Shown: in pieces, positions 41,954 through 50,603 of the stretch | Position numbering within the stretch: position 1 is the stretch's first letter | How the letters are laid out: the number at the start of each line of letters is the position of its first letter | Assembly (NCBI RefSeq): GCF_014203895.1 | Contig: NZ_JACHJY010000006.1 | Span: 1 to 64,000, forward strand | DNA length: 64,000 bases | Direction of reading: 5' to 3' | From: Streptomyces nymphaeiformis | GTDB taxonomy: Bacteria > Actinomycetota > Actinomycetes > Streptomycetales > Streptomycetaceae | Position numbers and translations under genes: made by a program | Notes under the pieces: generated by a model | The model's input: only the letters and a program-made list of their open reading frames with translations | The model's database searches: none | Told to the model about the DNA's origin: nothing

Positions 41954-43681
41954 TCACGCCACGGGCGCCGCCGCGGGAACGGCCGGTACCGGCATGAGGA
42001 CGGGGCCGCCCGCGGCCTCGGGGTCCTTGCGGCAGACGTCCCCGCAGGTGGCGTCGAGCGAGCAGCAGAGGGAGCAGACGGGGCCGGAGCGCACCGGGCA
42101 GTCGGCGATGTCCGGCAGTTCGTAGGCCGTCTCGCACTCCGCGCAGGTGTGGGTCGCGCGCTCGTCGGCGACCTCGGCGCCGGGGCCGTTCACGGTGTTG
42201 GGACGGGCCAGGTAGTAGCGGCCCTTGGTGGCCCAGGCGATGAGGGGGCAGAGGACGACGGCGAGACCGGCGGCGATGAAGGTGGAGAACGCCTCGGCGT
42301 AGGCGCCGAAGAGGCCGAAGAAGGCGAGGATCGAGACGACGGAGGCGATGACCATGGCGCCGAAGCCGGCCGGGTTCACGGCGTACAGATAGGCGCGCTT
42401 GAACTCGATGTACGGAGGGCTCCAGCCGGCCCGCTTGTTGACGACGAGGTCGGCGGCGACGGCCGCGATCCAGGCGATGCCGACGTTGGAGTAGAACCCG
42501 AGCAGCTTGTTCAGGGCGGCGAACATGTTCATCTCCATCAGCGTCAGCGCGATGGCGAGGTTGAGGAAGATGTACCAGACGCGCCCGGGGTGCCGGTGGG
42601 TGACGCGGGAGAAGAAGTTCGACCAGGACAGCGAGCCGCTGTAGGCGTTGGTGACGTTGATCTTGATCTGGGAGACGATCACGAAGAGCGCGGCGGCGGG
42701 CAGTGCGAAGGTGCCGAGCCAGGGCCTGAGCGCCTCGATCTGCGGGGCGATCGGCTCCAGGGCGTGGGTCTTGCCGACGGCCTCCAGGGCGACGAAGGCG
42801 AGGAAGGCGCCGCCGAGCTGCTTGGCCGCGCCGATGACGACCCAGCCGGGACCCGCGGCGAGCACGGCGAGGTTCCACCGGCGCTTGTTCGCCTCGGTCT
42901 TGGCGGGCATGAAGCGCAGGTAGTCGGCCTGTTCGCCGATCTGGGCGATCAGGGAGAGCGCGACGCCGGTGCCGAGGCCGAAGCCGATCCACGAGAAGCC
43001 CGCGCCGGCGCCCTCCGTACCGCCGAAGGAGGCGAAGGCGCCCCAGGCGTCGGGGGCCTCGAAGGCCAGCACGGCGAAGGGCAGCACCAGGCCGATGATC
43101 CAGATCGGCTGCGTCCAGGCCTGCACCTTGGCGAGGGCGCCCATGCCGCGGAAGACGATCGGGATGACGATCAGGGTCGTGACGAGGTAGCCGATCTCCA
43201 CCGGCAGGCCGACGGCCTGGTGCATGGCCTGGGCCATGATCGAGCCTTCGAGGGCGAAGAAGATGAAGGTGAAGGAGGCGTAGATGAGCGAGGTGAGCGT
43301 GGAGCCGAAGTAGCCGAAGCCCGCGCCGCGGGTGATGAGGTCCATGTCCAGGCCGTACGTGGCGCAGGCCCGGGCGATGGGGATGCCGGTGAGGAAGATG
43401 AGGGCGGCGGCGGTGAGGATCGAGGCGAGTCCGCTGCCGAAGCCGTAGGTGAAGACGATCGAGGCGCCGATCGCGAAGTCGGCGAGGTAGGCGATGCCGC
43501 CGAGCGCGGTGCCGGCGACGGTCCCGGGCGACCAGCGCCGGAAGGAGTGCGGGGCGTACCGCAGGGAGTAGTCCTCGCGGCTCTCGTCCGCGGCCAGCTT
43601 GGCGTAGCTGCGGCGGGGTCCGGCGGGCGGCGGCGCGGCCGCGCCCTGGTCCGGGGTGGGTGGGGTGACCGTGTCCGTCAT
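41954..43681 (-). CDS. NCS1 family purine/cytosine-type permease with a C-terminal cysteine-rich domain
   Basis: The 575-aa protein has about 12 membrane helices (residues about 50-490) of the NCS1 nucleobase-cation symporter family, with segments AGFGYFGSTLTSLIYASFTF and IFLNLAIALTLMEMNMFAAL. A cytoplasmic tail follows with eight cysteines in about 40 residues (about 512-550; CAEC, DCP, VCSLCC, TC, VC). It looks like a zinc or Fe-S binding module. I recall similar cysteine segments between transporter domains and histidine kinases in sensor transporters. Substrate could be a nucleobase, allantoin or similar nitrogen compound. ATG 43681 has AGGAA upstream. Next upstream is a GntR regulator gene on the same strand. 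Confidence 0.88.
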   Translation of the reverse strand: MTDTVTPPTPDQGAAAPPPAGPRRSYAKLAADESREDYSLRYAPHSFRRWSPGTVAGTALGGIAYLADFAIGASIVFTYGFGSGLASILTAAALIFLTGIPIARACATYGLDMDLITRGAGFGYFGSTLTSLIYASFTFIFFALEGSIMAQAMHQAVGLPVEIGYLVTTLIVIPIVFRGMGALAKVQAWTQPIWIIGLVLPFAVLAFEAPDAWGAFASFGGTEGAGAGFSWIGFGLGTGVALSLIAQIGEQADYLRFMPAKTEANKRRWNLAVLAAGPGWVVIGAAKQLGGAFLAFVALEAVGKTHALEPIAPQIEALRPWLGTFALPAAALFVIVSQIKINVTNAYSGSLSWSNFFSRVTHRHPGRVWYIFLNLAIALTLMEMNMFAALNKLLGFYSNVGIAWIAAVAADLVVNKRAGWSPPYIEFKRAYLYAVNPAGFGAMVIASVVSILAFFGLFGAYAEAFSTFIAAGLAVVLCPLIAWATKGRYYLARPNTVNGPGAEVADERATHTCAECETAYELPDIADCPVRSGPVCSLCCSLDATCGDVCRKDPEAAGGPVLMPVPAVPAAAPVA

Positions 43682-43855
43682 GAGGATTCCTGTCGTCCGA
43701 CCGGGGCGCGGGTACGGACGAGGAAGGTAGGAGCCGCGCGTGACGGGGGCCGACGGCGCGCGATTGCCGGGCGGTTACACGAACTGACGCCCTGTTAACT
43801 CCTGGTCACGCCGCCGGACACCGAACCCCGCCGAGCGGTCGCCGACCGCCCCGGC

Positions 43856-44608
43856 TCACCGCACCGGCAAGTGGTACGTGAGGCGGTAGCGGTCGGCCGG
43901 GACGACGACGTCGGCCGTCTCGACGGCGCGGCCCGAGGCGTAGTACGTGCGCTCCACGACCATGACCACGTGCCCCGGCACCCCGCCCAGGGCCACGAGT
44001 TCCTCGGCGAGGCCGGGCCGGGCCCCGACCTCCTCCACCACGTTGTCCACGACGACGTCGATCGCCGCCATGCGCTCGACGACGCCGCAGCCCCCCAGGG
44101 GGCCCTCCTCGGGCAGCATGACGGGTGTCCGGCCGGTGACGGCGAGGGGCTCCCAGGAGGTGGAGACCATCATGGGCTCGCCCCCGTCCCGGTACACGTA
44201 CCGCGTGCGCATCACCCGCTCCCCCGGCTCGATGCCGAGCCGCTCGGCCACCTCCGGGCTCGCCGGCTCCTGCTCGCTGCGCGACTCCCAGGTGCCGCGG
44301 GCCCCTTCGGCGGCCTGCTCCTGGCGGAAGGGGCTGGCACCGGTCGCGGGCCGGTAGCCGGAGCGGGCGATCCGCCGCGGCACGGGGCGCTCGCGCACGT
44401 ACGTCCCGGACCCCGAGCGCCCCTCCACCAGCCCCTCGGCCATGAGCACCTTGCGGGCCTCCAGCGCGACGGTGTCCGACACCCCGTACTCCTCGCGGAT
44501 GCGTGCCTGCGAGGGGAGACGGGTATGCGGCGGAAGCGAGCCGTTGGCGATCTTCTCCCGCAGATCGCTCGCCACGCGCAGATAGGCGGGCTGCTCACCG
44601 AACGTCAC
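43856..44608 (-). CDS. GntR/HutC family transcriptional regulator
   Basis: The 250-aa protein has a GntR winged helix (about residues 6-72; LPSQARIREEYGVS and GRSGSGTYV) and a UTRA ligand-binding domain (about 95-245; ERVMRTRYVYRDG, ERTYYASGRAVETADVV). UTRA domains bind small ligands such as amino acids, sugars or phosphosugars. GTG 44608 has GAGGGG 6 nt upstream. Likely targets are its own gene or the NCS1 permease 174 nt downstream. It is divergent from the chitinase gene, whose promoter has a DasR-like site; this protein is not clearly DasR itself. Confidence 0.9.
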   Translation of the reverse strand: MTFGEQPAYLRVASDLREKIANGSLPPHTRLPSQARIREEYGVSDTVALEARKVLMAEGLVEGRSGSGTYVRERPVPRRIARSGYRPATGASPFRQEQAAEGARGTWESRSEQEPASPEVAERLGIEPGERVMRTRYVYRDGGEPMMVSTSWEPLAVTGRTPVMLPEEGPLGGCGVVERMAAIDVVVDNVVEEVGARPGLAEELVALGGVPGHVVMVVERTYYASGRAVETADVVVPADRYRLTYHLPVR

Positions 44609-44748
44609 TGGACACTCCCCTCAGGTTGACTGACAGCTACAGCGTGACAACCGACGGTCGCGATCCGCAAGTATGGGCCAGAGTTTCACTCGAAGTGATG
44701 ACGTTCAGGGCTACCCGCGGTCACTCCAGGAAGATGCCGCCGCACCCC

Positions 44749-44778
44749 TTGACCTCTATTGGTCCAGACCAATAAGTT
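44749..44778 (+). promoter_or_regulatory. Chitinase promoter with a DasR-like palindrome
   Basis: A -35 TTGACC (44749-44754) and a -10 TAAGTT (44773-44778) are 18 bp apart. Between and over them lies TATTGGTC-CA-GACCAATA (44757-44774), a perfect 8-bp inverted repeat. It closely resembles the dre element ACTGGTCTAGACCA(G/A)T bound by DasR, and the TGGTCCAGACC elements known in Streptomyces chitinase promoters. The position would let a repressor block RNA polymerase. Confidence 0.82.
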
Positions 44779-44820
44779 CCTGCCCGCACGCTCCCTCCCG
44801 CCTCGCACAGGAACGAGCCC

Positions 44821-46164
44821 ATGCGCCCCAGAGCCCTGACCACGCTGACCTTCGGCACCGCCGCAGCGGCCGCCCTCGGCCTCCTCGCCACCCTGGCCCC
44901 CGCCGCCGACGCCCACACCGACACGCACCGGCACCCCTCGCACGCACCCGCGTCCAAGCGCGTCGGCTACTTCACCCAATGGGGCATCTACGGCCGGAAC
45001 TTCCAAGTCAAGGATCTGGAGACGAGCGGCACGGCCGCCAAGCTGACCCACATCAACTACGCCTTCGGCGTGGTCGGTCCGGACGGCAGGTGCGTCATGG
45101 GCAACGCCCCGGGCTCGGACCCGTGGGCCGACTACGTCCGACCCGTCGACGCCGCGAACTCCGTGGACGGCGCCGGCGACACCGCCGACCAGCGGCTCGC
45201 CGGGAACTTCAACGAGCTCCGCGAGCTCAAGGCCGCGCACCCCGGCCTCAAGGTCATGATCTCGCTGGGCGGCTGGAGCGGCTCCGCGCACTTCTCGGAC
45301 GCGGTGCGCACCGACACCGGACGCAAGGCCCTCGTCGCCTCCTGCATCGACACGTACATCAAGGGCGACCTGCCCGTCGACGGCGCCCGCGGCGGCGCCG
45401 GGGCCGCCGCCGGGGTCTTCGACGGCGTCGACCTGGACTGGGAGTGGCCGGGCTCGGACGGCGCCCCGGGGAACGCGGTCCGTCCGGAGGACAAGACCGA
45501 CTTCACCAAGCTCGTACGGGAGTTCCGCACGCAGCTCGACGCCTACGGGCGCTCGCTCCCGCAGCGCAGGCACTACGACCTCAGCGCGTTCGTGCCCACC
45601 GCCCCCGCCAAGATCGACGCGGGCTTCGAGGTCGCGAAGATCATGCGGGACTTCGACTTCGTGAACCTCCAGGGCTACGACTTCCACGTCTCCGGCGAGA
45701 AGACCACCGCCCAGCAGTCCGCGCTCTACGCCGAGGACGACTTCAGCGTCGACCAGACCGTCCGGGCCTGGCTGCGGCGCGGCGCCCCCGCCCGCAAGCT
45801 CGTGGTCGGCATGCCCTTCTACGGCCAGGGCTGGACCGGCGTGACCGGGGGCGGCGACGGGCTCGGACAGCCCGCGGCCGGCCCCGCCCCGGCGACCTGG
45901 GCGGCCGGCTCCGAGGACTACGAGAACCTGAAGAAGCTGGCGGAGTCGGGGACGTACACGCTGCACCGGGACCCGAAGAACGGCCACGCCTGGCTCTTCG
46001 ACGGCACCACCCTGTGGACGTACGACGACCCGGCCGTGCTGCGCACCAAGGCGTCCTACGTCCGGCAGCGCGGGCTCGGCGGCGCGATGGTCTGGTCCCT
46101 CGACGGGGACACCCCGGACGGCGAGCTGATCACCGCCATCGACCGGGGCCTGACCCGGCGCTGA
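44821..46164 (+). CDS. Secreted GH18 chitinase
   Basis: The 447-aa enzyme has a signal peptide (cleavage near ADA-HT, residue 31) and one GH18 catalytic domain to the end. The motif DGVDLDWEW at residues 201-209 places the proton donor at Glu208. Further landmarks are SLGGWSGS and GMPFYGQGWTGV, with MVWSLDGD as the last strand. It should release chitobiose-type products from chitin. There is no separate chitin-binding or fibronectin domain, so it is a compact form. Expression is probably induced by chitin oligomers and repressed through the palindrome at 44757. Confidence 0.93.
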   Translation: MRPRALTTLTFGTAAAAALGLLATLAPAADAHTDTHRHPSHAPASKRVGYFTQWGIYGRNFQVKDLETSGTAAKLTHINYAFGVVGPDGRCVMGNAPGSDPWADYVRPVDAANSVDGAGDTADQRLAGNFNELRELKAAHPGLKVMISLGGWSGSAHFSDAVRTDTGRKALVASCIDTYIKGDLPVDGARGGAGAAAGVFDGVDLDWEWPGSDGAPGNAVRPEDKTDFTKLVREFRTQLDAYGRSLPQRRHYDLSAFVPTAPAKIDAGFEVAKIMRDFDFVNLQGYDFHVSGEKTTAQQSALYAEDDFSVDQTVRAWLRRGAPARKLVVGMPFYGQGWTGVTGGGDGLGQPAAGPAPATWAAGSEDYENLKKLAESGTYTLHRDPKNGHAWLFDGTTLWTYDDPAVLRTKASYVRQRGLGGAMVWSLDGDTPDGELITAIDRGLTRR

Positions 46165-46215
46165 CGCCCCCACCCCGAGAGCCGCGGACCGGCACCCCGC
46201 CGCTCACGGTGTCCC

Positions 46216-46246
46216 GGGACGGCGGTCGGTCACGGACCGCCGTCCC
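46216..46246 (+). terminator. Chitinase terminator
   Basis: A perfect 12-bp stem (46216-46227 with 46235-46246) with a 7-nt loop lies 52 nt past the chitinase stop. Confidence 0.8.
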
Positions 46247-46271
46247 CGGTCCACCGTTCCGGTCCGCACAC

Positions 46272-46310
46272 GACGGGGCCGGGCCCCCGACGAGGGAGCC
46301 CGGCCCCGTC
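46272..46310 (-). terminator. Terminator of the septum-formation-domain gene
   Basis: A perfect 13-bp stem (46272-46284 with 46298-46310) lies 20 nt past the stop at 46330. It forms a back-to-back pair with the chitinase terminator. Confidence 0.75.
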
Positions 46311-46329
46311 CACGTACGCGCCGGACGGC

Positions 46330-47532
46330 TCAGGCCGAGGCCTGGGTGCCCTCGCCCTCCGGCAGGGTGTCCGTCAGGCCGAGCGCGTTCCGCGCCGCCG
46401 CGCCCAGGTCCTCGGGGAGGGCGTCCCAGGCGGCGTCGTACGCGTCCCAGTAGGCGTCCGGGTCCTCCGCCGCGGCCAGTTCGCCCCAGCGCTCCGAGGC
46501 GGTGTCGAGGTCCTTGCCGAGCGCCGCGAGCGCCGCCTCGGACGTGCCGGGCCAGTCGTGCGCCTTCATGCCCGCGCGTGCGGCGTCGATCGCGACCAGC
46601 AGCTCGCCGGCCCACTTCCGGTTGGCCTCGAAGTCCTCGTCCGCGTCGTCCTCCGGCTCCTCGTAGCTGGTCCGCTCGATCGGGTTGACGTTCAGCAGGA
46701 AGTACTCCTGGTCGACGGTCAGGCTGGTCGAGTCGGAGCGCAGGGAGCCACTGAACGGCTTCTTCTCGGTGGCGAGCGCGCAGGTCACCGTCCGGTCGCC
46801 GAGGCGCCAGCTCTGACTGCTGGGCAGGTAGTAGTAGGTCCAGACCTCCCTGGGGATCTTCCAGGTGTCCATCGCGTAGGCCTCGTTGACCGACTCGCAG
46901 CGCTCCTGGGCGAGCTGGTCGAGCGGGTCGTCGCCGGGCCACTCGTCGTAGCCGGTCACCTTGAATTCGCCGGTGACCTCGCCCTGGTGCGGGCGGGCGC
47001 AGTCGACGACCTTGACGTCCGTCGCGTACTTCTCGCCCTTGCTCCTGTCGGTGAAGCACTGCCCCGTCCGCAGCGAGTACGGCGACTTGGAGCGGGCGGC
47101 CTCGTCCACGCCCTTCTCGAAGCTGTGCCACGCCGAGCTGATGCCGCCGGTCGCGAGGCCGACGACGAGCAGGAGGGAGCTGACGGCGGAGAGCGCGATG
47201 CCGGTGATCGCGAGGCCCTTGCCGTCCTGGCCCCGCTTCCTGATCTGCGGGAGGGCGACGAGGCCGAGGACCAGGCCGAGGGGCGGGAGGCAGCAGACGA
47301 TGCCGGTGACGAGGGAGCCGATGGCGAGGCCGTTGGTGGTGCGCCGGGGCGGCTGCCCGTACGGGACGGCTCCGGGTGCCCCGGGCGGGCCGCTGTAGGG
47401 GCCCGCCGCGTACGGCATCCCCGGGGAGGTGTACGGGCCGGGGGCGGCCCAACCTCCGGGCTGCGGGCCGCCGATGGGCTGCGGGCCGCCGGCGGGCGGC
47501 GGGACGGGCGGGGTCGGCTGGCTCGGCTCCAC
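46330..47532 (-). CDS. DUF4190 and septum-formation-domain membrane protein
   Basis: The product is 400 aa. The N-terminus (1-65) is Pro/Gly-rich. A DUF4190 module with two helices follows (about 70-135; NGLAIGSLVTGIVCCLPPLG). Outside the membrane comes a Septum_form-type domain (about 155-300) with SLRTGQCFTDRS, VVDCARPHQGEVTGEF and paired cysteines. The C-terminus is acidic and helical. I chose GTG 47532 because AGGAG lies 9 nt upstream; an ATG at 47586 is in frame but has no ribosome binding site. Members are linked by name to septum formation in Mycobacterium; the function is not proven. Confidence 0.8.
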   Translation of the reverse strand: MEPSQPTPPVPPPAGGPQPIGGPQPGGWAAPGPYTSPGMPYAAGPYSGPPGAPGAVPYGQPPRRTTNGLAIGSLVTGIVCCLPPLGLVLGLVALPQIRKRGQDGKGLAITGIALSAVSSLLLVVGLATGGISSAWHSFEKGVDEAARSKSPYSLRTGQCFTDRSKGEKYATDVKVVDCARPHQGEVTGEFKVTGYDEWPGDDPLDQLAQERCESVNEAYAMDTWKIPREVWTYYYLPSSQSWRLGDRTVTCALATEKKPFSGSLRSDSTSLTVDQEYFLLNVNPIERTSYEEPEDDADEDFEANRKWAGELLVAIDAARAGMKAHDWPGTSEAALAALGKDLDTASERWGELAAAEDPDAYWDAYDAAWDALPEDLGAAARNALGLTDTLPEGEGTQASA

Positions 47533-47633
47533 GAGTACGTGCTCCTGTTGCGGGCGGGCGATGCGAACAAACGCTCGGTCGCGCATCGTACGTGGAGAGA
47601 CCGACGCCGCGGCCACGCGGGGGCGAAGGGGGA

Positions 47634-47663
47634 AGGGGCGGCCGCCTTCCGGCGACCGCCCCT
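47634..47663 (-). terminator. Probable subtilase terminator
   Basis: An AGGGGCGG/CCGCCCCT inverted repeat (8-bp arms, 14-nt loop) lies 17 nt past the stop of the protease gene. Confidence 0.5.
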
Positions 47664-47679
47664 CTCGCTCGCCGAGGGC

Positions 47680-49257
47680 TCAGAACTGCAGGGCCCAGGA
47701 GTCGATCTTCCCGGTGTCCCAGGCCGCGTTGTCCGTGACCCGAAGCTTCCACGTGCCGTTGGCGACCTCCGAGGAGGCGTTCACGGTGTACGTGGTGTTG
47801 ATGTTGTCCGCGCTGCCGCCGGTGCCGAAGGCCTTCAGCGTGTACGCCGTGCCGTCGGGGGCGATCAGCTGGACCTGGAGGTCACCGATGTAGGTGTGGA
47901 CGATGTTCACCGGCACCTGGAGGGCGGCCGGGGCGTTGCCCGTGACGCCGCTGACGGTGACCGGGGACTCGACGGTCGCGTTGTCGTTGATCGCGTAGTC
48001 CGTGGTGTTCTCGAACTTCGGGCCGGTGGGCGGCGGGGTGGTGTCGCCGGTGCCGACGTACAGCAGCTTGTTCGGGGAGCCGGTGCCGGGGCTGGTGACG
48101 ACGTTCGGGGTGGCGGCGGTCGTCAGGGCCGTGGAGACCTGCGCCGGGGTCGCCGTCGGGTGGTCCGCCAGGTAGAGGGCGGCGGCGCCGGCGACGTGCG
48201 GGGTCGCCATCGACGTACCGGAGATGGTGTTGGTGGCGGTGTCGCCGGTGCCCCAGGACGAGGTGATGGAGGAGCCGGGGGCGAACAGGTCGAGGCCGCT
48301 GCCGTAGTTGGAGTAGCTGGCCTTGGCGTCGCTCGACGTGGTGGCGCCGACGGTGATGGCCTCGGCCACGCGCGCGGGCGAGTGGTTGGCGGCGTTGTCG
48401 GTCTCGTTGCCGGCGGCGACCGCGTAGGTGACGCCGGAGGCGATCGAGTTGCGGACGGCGTCGTCGAGGACGGAGTCGACGCCGCCGCCGAGGCTCATGT
48501 TGGCGACGGCCGGCTTCACGGCGTGCTGCGTCACCCAGTCGATGCCCGCGACGACCTGCTCGGTCGTGCCGGATCCCGAGTTGTCGAGCACGCGGACGCC
48601 GACGATCTTCGCCTTCTTGGCGACGCCGTACGACGAGCCCGCGACGGTGCCGGCGACGTGGGTGCCGTGGCCGTGGCCGTCCTGGGCGGTGTTGTCGTTG
48701 TCGATGGCGTCGTAGCCGTCGGAGGCGCGGCCGCCGAACTCGGTGTGGGTGATGCGGACGCCGGTGTCGATGATGTACGCCGTGACGCCCTGGCCCGCGG
48801 AGTCCGGGTAGGTGTAGCCCTGGTTCAGCGGAAGGGCCTTCTGGTCGATCCGGTCCAGGCCCCAGGAGGGCGGGGAGGGCTGGGTGCCGTCGATGTGGAA
48901 GACGCGGTTCTGGACGACCTTCGTCACGGCCGGGTCGGCCGCGAGCTTCCGGGCCTGCGCCTCGGAGAGCTCGACGGAGTAGCCGTTGATCGCCGAGGTG
49001 AACGTCCGCTTGATCTTCGCGCCGAACTTGGCGGCCACGGCCCGGCCCCGGGCGCTCTCCGCCCGGGCGGACTCGTCGAGGGTGACGATGTAGCTGCCCG
49101 GGACGGCGTCCGCGGCCCCGGCGTTCTCGACGACGCCTTCGGGGGCGGCCGACGCGGCGGCCGCCGGGAGGGCGGTGAGGGAGCCGAGGGCGAGGGCTAC
49201 GACGGCGATGGCCGCGGCGGTGGCCGTCCGGCGGCGTGGTGCGCGCATCACTGACAT
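47680..49257 (-). CDS. Secreted subtilisin-like serine protease with C-terminal P domain
   Basis: The 525-aa preproenzyme has a signal peptide (about 1-34), an Inhibitor_I9 propeptide (about 55-120; YIVTLDE), an S8 domain (about 140-410) and a proprotein-convertase P domain (about 430-525; YIGDLQVQLIAPDGT). The triad is Asp164 (IIDTGV), His197 (HGTHVAG) and Ser349 (GTSMATP). It should be an extracellular endoprotease. ATG 49257 has GAGGAGGA 6 nt upstream; an upstream in-frame ATG lacks a binding site. A TTGACA promoter with a palindrome lies about 75 bp upstream. Confidence 0.93.
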   Translation of the reverse strand: MSVMRAPRRRTATAAAIAVVALALGSLTALPAAAASAAPEGVVENAGAADAVPGSYIVTLDESARAESARGRAVAAKFGAKIKRTFTSAINGYSVELSEAQARKLAADPAVTKVVQNRVFHIDGTQPSPPSWGLDRIDQKALPLNQGYTYPDSAGQGVTAYIIDTGVRITHTEFGGRASDGYDAIDNDNTAQDGHGHGTHVAGTVAGSSYGVAKKAKIVGVRVLDNSGSGTTEQVVAGIDWVTQHAVKPAVANMSLGGGVDSVLDDAVRNSIASGVTYAVAAGNETDNAANHSPARVAEAITVGATTSSDAKASYSNYGSGLDLFAPGSSITSSWGTGDTATNTISGTSMATPHVAGAAALYLADHPTATPAQVSTALTTAATPNVVTSPGTGSPNKLLYVGTGDTTPPPTGPKFENTTDYAINDNATVESPVTVSGVTGNAPAALQVPVNIVHTYIGDLQVQLIAPDGTAYTLKAFGTGGSADNINTTYTVNASSEVANGTWKLRVTDNAAWDTGKIDSWALQF

Positions 49258-49308
49258 GTGGGGGTCCTCCTCGTGGGGGTAAGGCAGGAGCACGACGTCG
49301 ATCGCGAC

Positions 49309-49336
49309 ATGATCGATAGCGACATGAACATGTCAA
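49309..49336 (-). promoter_or_regulatory. Subtilase promoter with an overlapping palindrome
   Basis: On the minus strand a perfect TTGACA (plus strand 49331-49336) is followed after 16 bp by GATCAT as a -10. The palindrome GACATG-AA-CATGTC (49321-49334) overlaps the -35, and GATCGCGACAT / GATAGCGACAT is an imperfect direct repeat beside it. This arrangement fits a repressor site. Confidence 0.6.
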
Positions 49337-49467
49337 GACATCACGGGAGGCCCGCGCCGTCTCGAACGTCCGGCTGTCGAGCGAAAGATTGACTGATCCA
49401 TAGGAATCCCACAAGGGCCCTCACGGACCCGCAACACCCTTGCCACGGGCCTGACATGCTGCCCCTC

Positions 49468-50580
49468 ATGACCGCCTACGAGTGCCCCCGCTGCCGGATC
49501 CAGTCCCCCGTCGAAGCCCTCACCTGGTGTTGTCCGAAGTGCCGGGGCCCCTGGGACCTCGCGTTCACGAGTGCGCCGGTTCCCCTCCCGTCACTCGCCT
49601 CACGTGTGAATTCCTTGTGGCGTTACGCGGAGGCGCTGCCTCCGCTGCCGTACGGGCCCGAGGTGAGCCTCGGCGAGGGCCGCACGCCGCTCGTCCGCCT
49701 CACCGATTCGGACGACGGCTCGGTCTCGGCCAAACTCGACTTCCTCATGCCCACCCTGTCCTTCAAGGACCGGGGCGCCGTCATGCTCGCCGCGCACGCC
49801 CGGCGCCTGGGGCCCCGCACGGTCCTCGCGGACAGCAGCGGCAACGCGGGCACGGCGATCGCGGCGTACGGCGCGCGGGCCGGGCTCGACTGCGTCGTGT
49901 ACGTCCCCGAGGGCACGTCCCCGAAGAAGCTGGAGCAGATCCGGGCGCACGGGGCCCGGATCGTCGAGGTGCCCGGCGACCGCGAGGCGACGGCCCGGGC
50001 GGCGCGCGAGGCCGCCGACGAGCCGGGCGTCTTCTACGCCTCGCACGTCTACAACCCGTACTTCCTGCACGGCACCAAGACGTACGTCTACGAGCTGTGG
50101 GAGGAGCTCGGCGGCCGCCTCCCCGACACGATCGTCGTCCCCGTCGGCAACGGCACCCTGCTCCTCGGAGCCGCCCTCGCCGTCGAGGAGCTGTACGGCC
50201 ACGGGCTCGTCGAGCACCGGCCCGCGCTCGTCGCCGTCCAGGCGGAGGCCGTGTCCCCGCTGGCCGAGGCCTTCCACGCGGGCGCGGAGGACCTCACGGG
50301 GCCGGCCGTGGCGCGCCCCACCCTCGCCGAGGGCATCGCGATCCCGGCCCCGCCGCGCGCCCGCCAGATCCTGCGGGCGGTCCGCGCGACGGGCGGCACG
50401 TTCCTGACGGTGACGGAGGAACAGATCCGCACCGCCCAGCGGGACCTGGCCGGCCGGGGCCTGTTCGTCGAGGCGACGGGCGTGGCCTGCTGGGCGGCGG
50501 TGAGCGCGACCCCGCCCCGCCCGGGGCTCACGGTGGTGCCGCTGTGCGGGGCGGGGGCGAAGACGGGCCTGGCGTCCTGA
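49468..50580 (+). CDS. PLP-dependent threonine-synthase-like enzyme with N-terminal zinc ribbon
   Basis: The product is 370 aa from ATG 49468. A zinc-ribbon-like N-terminus (CPRC and CCPKC within the first 30 residues) precedes a fold type II PLP domain. The PLP lysine is in LSFKDRGA (about residue 97) and the phosphate-binding loop is SSGNAGT. Enzymes of this family act on phosphohomoserine, cysteate or similar substrates; true threonine synthase is usually beside hom and thrB, which are absent here, so this is likely a paralogue with another substrate. ATG 49456 is an in-frame alternative; neither has a clear Shine-Dalgarno. Confidence 0.82.
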   Translation: MTAYECPRCRIQSPVEALTWCCPKCRGPWDLAFTSAPVPLPSLASRVNSLWRYAEALPPLPYGPEVSLGEGRTPLVRLTDSDDGSVSAKLDFLMPTLSFKDRGAVMLAAHARRLGPRTVLADSSGNAGTAIAAYGARAGLDCVVYVPEGTSPKKLEQIRAHGARIVEVPGDREATARAAREAADEPGVFYASHVYNPYFLHGTKTYVYELWEELGGRLPDTIVVPVGNGTLLLGAALAVEELYGHGLVEHRPALVAVQAEAVSPLAEAFHAGAEDLTGPAVARPTLAEGIAIPAPPRARQILRAVRATGGTFLTVTEEQIRTAQRDLAGRGLFVEATGVACWAAVSATPPRPGLTVVPLCGAGAKTGLAS

Positions 50581-50603
50581 GGACTCCCCGATCCTCGTAC
50601 GAC

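Noticed and set aside
43856..44608. Naming the GntR/UTRA gene dasR because of the nearby DasR-like site
   Set aside because: dasR lies in another conserved context (the das sugar transporter region) and the local protein has no feature that identifies it as DasR.
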